DNA of 10,172 bases, from NCBI GenBank assembly GCA_026770585.1, contig MU646401.1:424622-434793 (forward strand), written 5' to 3'. Positions 5,195 to 10,042 of the stretch are shown here, piece by piece. The notes beneath the pieces are model-generated. The model worked only from the letters and a program-made list of their open reading frames with translations. It was not told the origin of the DNA and searched no databases. Every line of letters begins with the position of its first letter. Position 1 is the stretch's first letter. The DNA is from Baffinella frigidus. Taxonomy: Eukaryota; Cryptophyceae; Cryptomonadales; Baffinellaceae. The position numbers and the translations under genes are program-made.

Positions 5195-5347
5195 CCCCTC
5201 GGTGGTCTCAGCTCGCCCCTCCAAACATTGCAAAAATGCACCTCCAAAAAAATGCAAAAATGGCTCGAGCCTAGATTTTCTTTTTTTGGCACAGTCTGGA
5301 ACCATTTTTGCATTTTTTTGGAGGGGCGAGCTGAGACCACCGAGGGG
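5195..5347. mobile_element. 153-bp foldback element with 28-bp terminal repeats
   Basis: CCCCTCGGTGGTCTCAGC and its extension (5195-5222) are perfectly complementary to 5320-5347. A second perfect inverted repeat sits inside: CCTCCAAAAAAATGCAAAAATGG (5242-5264) against 5303-5325. The left side carries a second, shorter CTCCAAACATTGCAAAAATGC. No obvious target duplication is visible. Open frames on both strands across it mirror each other and are artefacts of the symmetry. Confidence 0.85.
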
Positions 5348-5495
5348 TGCCATCTACTTGGCACTTTCTATCTCAGGCTTGAAAGCAATAAAAAAGAACT
5401 TGTGAGAAGACCACTCGTTCAAAAGAAGACCACTAGGTTCCACTCAGGAGACGGTGAGATCAAAGCTGACTAACTTAGCCCGTCAGCCTAATCCA
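5348..5495. other. Unique stretch with possible intron signals
   Basis: GAGACGGTGAGA near 5448-5459 resembles a splice donor, and GCTGACTAAC near 5465-5474 resembles a branch site. Both are short motifs and could be chance. Confidence 0.25.
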
Positions 5496-5636
5496 TGAAC
5501 CCTCAACCCCCAACCCTCAACCTTCAACCTTCAACCTTCAACCTTCAAACCATAAACCATAAACCATAAACCATTAACTATAAACCAAAAACCAAAAACC
5601 ATAAGCCCTTAGCCCTACGCCATAAACCCTAAGCCA
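5496..5636 (-). repeat. Strongly degenerate CCCTAAA-like tract
   Basis: Heptamer-like units evolve in small local families: CAACCCT, then CAACCTT repeated, then CATAAAC repeated, then CAAAAAC, ending in CCCTAAG. This is what old telomere repeats look like after local slippage and amplification. Orientation is as at 120-461. Confidence 0.8.
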
Positions 5637-5653
5637 ACAGCCACACCCACCAG

Positions 5654-5692
5654 GTGCTCAAGAGGAGCAAGGAGGCTGGAATCCGCAACTAA
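5654..5692 (+). pseudogene. Possible last exon, 12 codons and stop
   Basis: After CACCCACCAG, which fits a 3' splice acceptor, the frame GTG to TAA reads VLKRSKEAGIRN. The basic composition and clean stop look like the C-terminal end of a small basic protein, but 12 residues are too few to identify one. If real, its intron would contain the degenerate telomere tract just upstream. No matching upstream exon is visible. Low confidence. Confidence 0.2.
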
Positions 5693-5701
5693 GCCTTTTC
5701 T

Positions 5702-5747
5702 GGGGGGGGCTCTTGGTTTCTGGGGGGGGTTCAAAGAGCCCCCCCCC
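5702..5747. repeat. G-run/C-run hairpin
   Basis: GGGGGGGGCTCTT (5702-5714) is complementary to AAGAGCCCCCCCC (from 5734). A second G run lies in the loop at 5722-5729, so alternative pairings or a G-quadruplex are possible. Confidence 0.7.
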
Positions 5748-5783
5748 ACCCCCCCTGTGGGTAGTGGGTACGACGGAAACTTT

Positions 5784-5822
5784 CCGACACTGTTGGTAGG
5801 AGAGGAACCTAACCAGTGTCGG
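5784..5822. repeat. Hairpin
   Basis: CCGACACTG (5784-5792) pairs with CAGTGTCGG (5814-5822), with a partial inner stem (GGT with ACC). CCGACACCGG follows at 5838-5847. Confidence 0.7.
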
Positions 5823-5890
5823 AGGTCCCTTCATACCGACACCGGACCTGCCTTACAGCCTCCGCACTCACCCCAGCAACAGTAGGTCTT

Positions 5891-5924
5891 AGGTTATGAG
5901 CCTGGGTGATGAGGCTCGTAACCT
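5891..5924. repeat. Hairpin
   Basis: AGGTTATGAGCCT (5891-5903) pairs with AGGCTCGTAACCT (5912-5924) with one mismatch. Confidence 0.7.
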
Positions 5925-5946
5925 CAGGCGCATAGCAACCTCCCTA

Positions 5947-6064
5947 CAGGGGTACCTCGCTCATAAGAAAAAGCCCCCCCCTAGGACCCTACAGTAGGCC
6001 TACGCCTAGGGCCCTAGGGTGGTCCTGGGGGGGGGGGCGGTTTCTTATGAGCGAGGTACCCCTG
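5947..6064. mobile_element. MITE family A, copy A8 (near-consensus)
   Basis: A 118-bp copy flanked by TA on both sides (5945-5946 and 6065-6066). Both terminal repeats match the consensus: CAGGGGTACCTCGCTCATAA, and the complement at the right. The interior has CCTAGGACCCTACAGTAGG and GCCTAGGGCCCTAGG. One of the best reference copies in the window. Confidence 0.95.
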
Positions 6065-6153
6065 TACGTGCGAGGCCTCCTGGGTCGGGTCGCGTGAGGG
6101 GACGAGGCGCGAGGCACTGTATCAGGGGTTACTAGCTCCGTCCCACTTGGGGT

Positions 6154-6272
6154 GATGGTGAGCCCGAATCCCCATAAATTCGCCCCTCCCCCCAATTTTA
6201 CTGGTAAATTTTGACACCCCCCTATGAAAATTGTCCGTGAAATTTCGGGGGGGGCGAATCGATGGTGAGCCC
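6154..6272. mobile_element. Short foldback between 12-bp direct repeats
   Basis: An 82-bp inverted-repeat core (ATTCGCCCCTCCCCCCAATTT at 6178-6198 against AAATTTCGGGGGGGGCGAAT at 6240-6259) lies between two copies of GATGGTGAGCCC (6154-6165 and 6261-6272). The right direct repeat is one base from the core, the left one 12 bases away. The direct repeats may be a target duplication or part of a larger repeat. Confidence 0.65.
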
Positions 6273-6363
6273 AAGTCAACTGGGGAAGAGCTAGGGTTAC
6301 TCGAAATTCAGGACACGCACCGCCCCTAAGGTGTCCTAAGCCCCCAGGAACATCCCTACTGTG
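6273..6363. other. Short unique stretch
   Basis: Contains AGGACACGCACCGCCCC and GGTGTCCT, which can pair weakly. Nothing else seen. Confidence 0.3.
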
Positions 6364-6477
6364 ACCCCGCTTGGGAGGAGAGAGGCCGCGCCGGCCAAGG
6401 CCCACACACAAGCGAGCGAGAACTTACCTTCATTAGTCAACCACCGAGGCTCGTCACCTGTCCGACCGAGGCTCACA
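6364..6477 (-). pseudogene. Duplicated exon/donor block K2 (inverted copy)
   Basis: This is the reverse complement of 4681-4793. On the minus strand it reads the same VSLGRTGDEPRWLTNEG peptide, with identical residues through KFSLACVWAL. The GTAAGT donor is kept (complement of 6422-6427). Differences are concentrated after the donor and include two extra bases. Sequence outside the block does not match K1. Conservation up to and through the donor, at two places 1.6 kb apart and in opposite orientation, suggests recent duplication or constraint. Confidence 0.45.
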
Positions 6478-6649
6478 CCTACCGTGGGACCCTACGGCGG
6501 GGGGGGTCCTGAATGCCGAGTCACTCTTGTAGCATGTAGCATGAGGTATGCTAGCATGTGAAATAAGGCACCCTGGCCTGAGGAACTGTGGCACGAGCCG
6601 CCCTCGAAACAAGACGCAGCAACCCACGGCTGTGAGGATTATAATACTT
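6478..6649. other. Unique stretch
   Basis: Contains GGGACCCTACGGCGGGGGGGG, which resembles a fragment of the MITE A core, and an imperfect palindrome around AGCATGTAGCATG and GCTAGCATG (6531-6558). No gene seen. Confidence 0.35.
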
Positions 6650-6726
6650 ATAGGGATTTCCCCCGATATAGGACTCACCCTTGGAGCCCTTTTCCCCTGA
6701 GGCGGGCCCATCCCGGACCCGGTCCT
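6650..6726 (-). repeat. Single inverted copy of family E arm
   Basis: Reverse complement of 2791-2862: GGACTCACCCTTGGAGCCC, then CCTGAGGCGGGCCCATCC and CCGGACCCGGTCC. It includes the loop sequence (GGACTCAC) of the large inverted repeat, but only one arm. Confidence 0.85.
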
Positions 6727-6880
6727 TACAAAGGCGCGTGTTGACGCTTATTGACTAAGGCTGGTGTAATACACTGTATTCCCGCAACCTACGAGTCTGG
6801 AGCGATTTTGCGAGAGAGAGACCTTTGTTACTGCCATCTCGGCCGGCATGTCAGCAGCCGAAGCTGTGTCTCAGCAGTAC
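6727..6880. other. Unique stretch
   Basis: No repeat ends or long frames. GCCGAAGCTGTGTCTCAGCAG (6857-6877) is similar to 9981-10001. Confidence 0.35.
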
Positions 6881-6986
6881 CTATCCCGTAAGTGACCAAC
6901 GGGCGAATAATCGCCCGTGGAAGCCCTAGGCAGGTCCTAGGGCCCTACGGTAGGGCGTATGAGCCTACTGGTCACTTAAGGGATAG
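6881..6986 (-). mobile_element. Family C element (C4)
   Basis: A 106-bp foldback. CTATCCCGTAAGTGACCA at the left is complementary to GGTCACTTAAGGGATAG at the right. It is inverted relative to C5, so the CAGTAGGCTC side is at its right. The interior has CCCTACGGTAGGG and CCTAGGCAGGTCCTAGG. A short extra palindrome, CGGGCGAATAATCGCCCG, lies near 6899-6916. No coding capacity. Confidence 0.85.
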
Positions 6987-7092
6987 AGAGGCCGTGGGCA
7001 CTCTACGGTACGGGCGAGGAGAGTTGTGTGCAGAGGCATCTCCATGCCAGGAACAGAACGAGTCGACGCGTGTGTGTGAGAGCGTTGATCAC
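6987..7092. other. Spacer between two family C elements
   Basis: Unique spacer without visible gene. Frames crossing it are continuous with the flanking elements and are not called. Confidence 0.35.
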
Positions 7093-7199
7093 CTATCCCT
7101 CAAGTGCCCAGTAGGCTCATACGCCCTACGGTAGGGCCCTAGGACCTGCCTAGGACCTCTAGGCCCTCAAATTTGTGGGCATGGCCACTTATGGGATAG
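7093..7199 (+). mobile_element. Family C element (C5), complete
   Basis: A 107-bp foldback from CTATCCCTCAAGTGCC to GGCCACTTATGGGATAG. The interior has CCCTACGGTAGGGCCCTAGG and CCTAGGACC. It is the clearest copy for defining the family ends. GAGAGG follows here and after C4, so the true end may be a few bases further out. Confidence 0.85.
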
Positions 7200-7243
7200 A
7201 GAGGTCGGATGCAATCTACACGTTGCAGCGCCGTCCTTTTGCA

Positions 7244-7314
7244 CGAGACGGTGGAGAGAGAAGGTCGGGCGGGTTCACAGACTATTCTCAAGTGCTCCTC
7301 TCTCCACCGTCTCG
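7244..7314. repeat. 17-bp hairpin with family G fragment in the loop
   Basis: CGAGACGGTGGAGAGAG (7244-7260) is perfectly complementary to 7298-7314. The 37-base loop contains GACTATTCTCAAGT, a fragment of the family G repeat at 8197 and 8883. A perfect palindrome, GAAGAGTACTCTTC, follows at 7325-7338. Confidence 0.85.
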
Positions 7315-7352
7315 AGCAGGCTGCGAAGAGTACTCTTCGGGCTCCGCGGAGG

Positions 7353-7420
7353 GCAGGTCCTAGGCAGGTCCTAGGGCCCTACGGTAGGCCACTTAAGCCT
7401 ACCCGCCACTTAAGGGATAG
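7353..7420 (-). mobile_element. Family C element (C6), left end missing
   Basis: GGTCCTAGGCAGGTCCTAGG, CCCTACGGTAGGCC and CGCCACTTAAGGGATAG match C4. The opposite terminus is absent. Confidence 0.75.
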
Positions 7421-7480
7421 CCCGGCGCTTATAAAGATGGTTGTTCGATCCGCACGCGCATGTAGGGCTCCAGCTGCCGG

Positions 7481-7631
7481 AGTTGGGGTGTAGGGGTTCA
7501 GGGGTGTAAGGGGTTAGGGTTAGTTGGAGGCGAGTTGAGGGTTTCGGGTTTTATGGTTTTACTGTGTGAATTCCCTCCGAGTTTAGGGTTTAGGGGTTAG
7601 GGTTTAGGGGTTAGGGTTTAGGGTTTAGGGT
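7481..7631 (+). repeat. TTTAGGG-rich tract
   Basis: The left part is degenerate (GGGGTGTAGGGGTTCA, GGGTTAGGG). From 7581 to 7631 the units are good, alternating TTTAGGG with TTAGGGG. CTCCGAGTTT flanks this part on both sides (7574-7583 and 7633-7642). Orientation is opposite to the left-hand tracts. Confidence 0.9.
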
Positions 7632-7680
7632 TCTCCGAGTTTTGGGGGTGCATCGCACCTGGATAGTTTGAGGCGAGTTT

Positions 7681-7722
7681 TTATCTCAGAAAACGAGTTC
7701 TAAAACTCGTTTTCTGAGATAA
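7681..7722. repeat. Perfect 19-bp hairpin in telomeric DNA
   Basis: TTATCTCAGAAAACGAGTT (7681-7699) pairs exactly with 7704-7722 around a CTAA loop. The flanks are GGCGAGTTT on the left and GTTTAGGGTT on the right, so the palindrome sits in or beside telomere-like sequence. A rather AT-rich arm in a GC-rich setting. Confidence 0.9.
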
Positions 7723-7732
7723 GTTTAGGGTT

Positions 7733-7927
7733 ACACCACCCTGGAGGGGACTTGCGGCCAATCCCGAATAACCCTTTATCGCAAAAGTTGACAGGATTTG
7801 CACCACTAAAATACTTATAAGACCGTTTTGTACCAGATCCGTTCATCACGGGGGACTGAGGGCTCAGTCCTTTTCAAGGGGAGTTGACTTAAGAATGCTC
7901 AAAATACCCCCACCCTGCCTCCAGGGT
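7733..7927. other. Unique stretch with two small hairpins
   Basis: GGACTGAG and CTCAGTCC (7853-7870, 2-base loop) and CCCCACCCT with AGGGTGGGG (7908-7931) can fold. The second overlaps the altered left end of element A9. No gene seen. Confidence 0.5.
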
Positions 7928-7928
7928 G

Positions 7929-8045
7929 GGGGGTACCTCGATCATAAGAAACCGCACCCCCCCTAGGGACCACCGTAGGACCATTGGCATAGGCCTACTG
8001 CAGGGCCCTAGGGGATGGCTGTTTCTTATGATCGAGGTACCCCTG
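7929..8045. mobile_element. MITE family A, copy A9
   Basis: The left end reads GGGGTACCTCGATCATAAG and the right end CTTATGATCGAGGTACCCCTG, followed by TA. The outermost left bases are replaced by a GGGTGGGG palindrome arm. Both arms carry GATC where the family has GCTC/GAGC, a matching change in the two arms. Confidence 0.9.
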
Positions 8046-8130
8046 TAGGGTTAGGGTTTAGGGCTTCCGACTTTGAGGCGAGTTTAGGGTCTGGGTTTTA
8101 GGTTTTAGGTTTCAGGGGTTGAGGGGTTCA
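8046..8130 (+). repeat. Degenerate TTTAGGG tract
   Basis: TAGGGTTAGGGTTTAGGG directly abuts element A9. It is followed by TTTGAGGCGAGTTTAGGG, a phrase also near 7669-7680, and GGTTTTAGG variants. GCACCTGGAT (8130-8139) also occurs at 7656-7665, so the telomeric stretch and its flank are partly duplicated. Confidence 0.85.
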
Positions 8131-8196
8131 GCACCTGGATCGGCTTCGTGACGACACAGATCTCGCGCACCACCTGACCCCTCCCACGCATGTCAC

Positions 8197-8326
8197 TTGA
8201 CAGACTATTCTCAAGTTGACGTTCTGGGTGTGCGGTACAAATCCGTCAACTTTGGAGCGGGAAAGAGCCCGGGCGCACCAAGTTGGCGAGCCCGCATAGA
8301 CTGAGACCAACCGCACCTGAGCGTCA
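8197..8326 (+). repeat. Family G repeat, copy 1
   Basis: Matches 8883-9013: GACTATTCTCAAGTTGAC, then CGGTACAAATCCGTCAAC, TTTGGAGCGGGAAAGAGC and CCGGGC. AAGTTGAC and GTCAACTT inside the unit are an 8-bp inverted pair. One frame (LTDYSQVDVLGVRYKS) is shared with copy 2 as far as RYKS, then a one-base indel separates them. Confidence 0.75.
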
Positions 8327-8355
8327 CCGGTAAGGTCAGGTACGTCAGTCGACTA

Positions 8356-8472
8356 CAGGGGTACCTCGCTCATAAGAAAACGTCCACCCCCTAGGACCAC
8401 CATAGGACCCTAGGCATAGGGCTACTGTAGGGTCCCAGGGGTGGGCAGTTTCTTATGAGCGAGGTACCCCTG
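8356..8472. mobile_element. MITE family A, copy A10 (near-consensus)
   Basis: A 117-bp copy flanked by TA on both sides (8354-8355 and 8473-8474) with consensus termini. The 15 bases left (8341-8355) and right (8473-8487) of it agree at 13 positions. The core is CCTAGGACCACCATAGGACC and GGGCTACTGTAGGG. Confidence 0.95.
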
Positions 8473-8479
8473 TACGTGA

Positions 8480-8566
8480 GTTGACTAACCCGGCAGGTTT
8501 TTCGATGACTAATTAATCAGTTATGCCCAATTGATCAGTCATGACTAATTCGGGCAGGCTTTGTCC
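8480..8566 (+). repeat. Short direct repeats rich in TGACTAAT
   Basis: TTGACTAACCCGGCAGGTTTT (8482-8502) and ATGACTAATTCGGGCAGGCTTT (8542-8563) are similar. TGACTAATTAATCAGTTA and TGATCAGTCATGACTAATT between them form overlapping palindromes. Confidence 0.6.
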
Positions 8567-8590
8567 GCGGATGAGGTCGAACAAGTCAAC

Positions 8591-8757
8591 TTCATAGGCT
8601 AACGGACTAAAAAGGGGGTAGTCAGGCCTACGGCATTGCCCAGGATCTCCTACTGTAGGCCAAAATCCTAGGACTTTTTGGTCATAGGAGCCCTACGGCC
8701 TACGGTAGGCCATTCCGTAGGCCTAACTACCACATTTTTAGTCCGTTAGCCTATGAA
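8591..8757. mobile_element. Family I MITE with 23-bp terminal repeats
   Basis: TTCATAGGCTAACGGAC and its extension (8591-8613) are perfectly complementary to 8735-8757. Pairing continues imperfectly inward (GGCCTACGG with CCGTAGGCC). If the element starts at TCATAGG, the flanks are AACT on both sides, a 4-bp target duplication. The interior holds CCTACTGTAGG, CCTAGG and CCTACGGTAGG. No coding capacity. Confidence 0.88.
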
Positions 8758-8768
8758 ACTGTCGATCG

Positions 8769-9070
8769 CGAAACCGCCTCATGCGAACAAACAGCCTCAT
8801 CTGTGGCGTGTTGTAAAGCAAAAAATGGAGTTGGAGGTCGACGCTGATAGCCTGTGTGATGCGAGCGCTGCCTCAGGCGGGTTGGCAGACTATTCTGAAG
8901 TTGACAAGCTGGGTTCGCGGTACAAAAGCCGTCAACTTTGGAGCGGGAAAGAGCCCGGGCTGAAAACAACGGCGAGCCCAAATAGACTTAGACAAACCGC
9001 CTTATCTGTGACGTTTTGTAAAGTGAAAAGTGGATGATGCGCCACCTGGAGTTGAGATTGACGCTGATCA
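8769..9070 (+). repeat. Tandem H-G-H repeat block with DADS peptide
   Basis: AAACCGCCTCATCTGTG-like sequence, then TTGTAAAG, then GGAG-TTG and GACGCTGAT occur at 8769-8850 and again at 8993-9068, giving a unit of about 222 bp with family G copy 2 (8883-9013) inside. From 8826 the frame reads MELEVDADSLCDASA, then LADYSEVDKLGSRYKS. The second copy has an apparent deletion that breaks this frame. Possible decayed exon; unrecognised. Confidence 0.55.
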
Positions 9071-9079
9071 AAGCAGGCT

Positions 9080-9289
9080 CCACTCGAGGCTAGAAATGTG
9101 ACTATTTTAAAACAGTTATTCGTTTAAAAGTGAAGAAACAAAGAGGTGCGTTGTAATTTTTACACAAATGGGGGCGTTTGGTCACGTACCGGGCGGAATT
9201 CCGCCCGACACGTGACCACGCCTGCCCGTGACTGGTACTAAATTTAACAACCCCACGTTTAAAATGGTCCCCTTTCTAGCCTCGAGTGG
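9080..9289. mobile_element. Family J foldback, copy J1
   Basis: CCACTCGAGGCTAGAAA at the left is perfectly complementary to TTTCTAGCCTCGAGTGG at the right. Inner parts also pair (TATTTTAAAAC with GTTTAAAATGG, imperfectly). At the centre is a strong palindrome: GGTCACGT, then CGGGCGGAATTCCGCCCG, then ACGTGACC (9180-9217). 210 bp, no coding capacity. Confidence 0.85.
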
Positions 9290-9379
9290 CTCTCCATTAA
9301 ACACATCTAGTGCAGACACTCTAGGTCAAAAGGGCAACTATTTTTTTTCATACGGGGAGCCCAGTTTTATTCAGGTAGA
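9290..9379. other. Spacer between two family J elements
   Basis: 90-bp spacer with a T run (9342-9349). No repeat partner elsewhere in the window. Confidence 0.35.
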
Positions 9380-9570
9380 CCACACGAGAACGCTAGAGGG
9401 GCCTATTTAAAACCAGGGTGCTTTAAAAAGTGGACATTTGTGTAGTAACTTTCGTTGATTGGTCACGTTACTTGCCATATATTGGCCAGTCACGAAGTTG
9501 GAATACCTTATCCTGGTACACATATCTACAACCCCACATATAAATAGGCCCCTCTAGCATTCTCGAGTGG
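9380..9570. mobile_element. Family J foldback, copy J2
   Basis: The left 30 bp (CCACACGAGAACGCTAGAGG, then GGCCTATTTA) and right 30 bp are complementary except at two positions. The right arm includes TATAAATAGGCCCCTC, a TATA-box-like word. The right half (9507-9570) is clearly related to J1 9226-9289 (ACAACCCCAC, CTCGAGTGG). TTGGTCACGTTACTTG near 9460 is the counterpart of J1's central palindrome, largely decayed. Confidence 0.85.
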
Positions 9571-9585
9571 GAGCTAGATGATGAG

Positions 9586-9706
9586 GCACCTCGAGCTGGA
9601 CATTGATGCTGATAGTTTTGTAAAGTGGATGATCATTTCAAAAAGTGGACGATCGTTTTGTAAAGTGGATGATTAGGTACCTCTAGCTGGAGATTGATGC
9701 TGATAG
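9586..9706 (+). repeat. Family H repeats in tandem
   Basis: GCACCTCGAGCTGGACATTG (9586-9605) and GGTACCTCTAGCTGGAGATTG (9676-9696) each continue ATGCTGATAG. TTTTGTAAAGTGGATGAT occurs twice between them (9616-9633 and 9656-9673) with a variant AAAAAGTGGACGATC. One frame reads HLELDIDADSFVKW and the later copy [16 protein letters not shown], similar to the DADS frame at 8826. A stop codon (TAG at 9684) breaks the later copy. Possible decayed exon repeats. Confidence 0.6.
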
Positions 9707-9769
9707 CGGTCGCCTCAGGGTGGCTATTCGGGCCGCCGAACGGCACCTTTTCGCGCCCCACAACCTGCC

Positions 9770-9940
9770 AAAGAGCGAGCGAGAGAGAGAGAGAGAGAGA
9801 GGGACAGGGAGAGAGAGATAGAGAGAGAGAGATGAAGAGAGAGATGAAGAGAGAGAGAAAGAGAGAGAGAGCGAGAGAGAGAGAGAGAGGGAGAGGGAGA
9901 GGGAGAGGGAGAGAGGGAGAGGGAGAGAGAGAGAGGGAGG
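9770..9940 (+). repeat. GA-rich simple repeat
   Basis: About 170 bp of nearly pure purine on the + strand: (GA)n with GATGAAGAGA variants at 9831-9850 and GGGAGA units at 9889-9935. Open frames on both strands here (Arg-Glu or Ser-Leu repeats) are products of the simple repeat. Confidence 0.95.
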
Positions 9941-10042
9941 CTTTATTGCTACCAACACGGCCTGACACCTATGCACCCCCACCGAGGCTGTGTCTGAGCA
10001 GGAACATAGCGAGAGGTGGGTTCAGCGGGCGTTGACCGATGC
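9941..10042. other. Short unique stretch
   Basis: CCGAGGCTGTGTCTGAGCAGG (9981-10001) resembles 6856-6877. Nothing else recognised. Confidence 0.35.

Noticed and set aside
5064-5473. Overlapping 113- and 103-codon + strand frames
   Set aside because: Both depend on the symmetric 5195-5347 foldback, are mirrored on the minus strand, and have no recognisable motif.
5989-6411. 140-codon minus strand frame, the longest in the window
   Set aside because: It begins in the inverted K2 block, crosses the 6154-6272 foldback and ends inside MITE A8. No single protein-like segment spans it.
7441-7455. GTTCGATCC as a possible tRNA T-loop
   Set aside because: No matching acceptor, D or anticodon arm surrounds it.
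7853-7931. Hairpins as bacterial-type terminators
   Set aside because: No T run follows the stems in the right position, and the telomere repeats show that this is eukaryotic DNA.
9537-9560. A promoter based on TATAAATA in J2
   Set aside because: The word is inside the terminal repeat of a foldback element and no gene follows. Kept only as an observation about the element family.
9694-10035. 113-codon + strand frame and two long minus strand frames over the same place
   Set aside because: Their sequence is Arg-Glu or Ser-Leu dipeptides from the GA simple repeat. All frames are open there simply because the repeat lacks stops.
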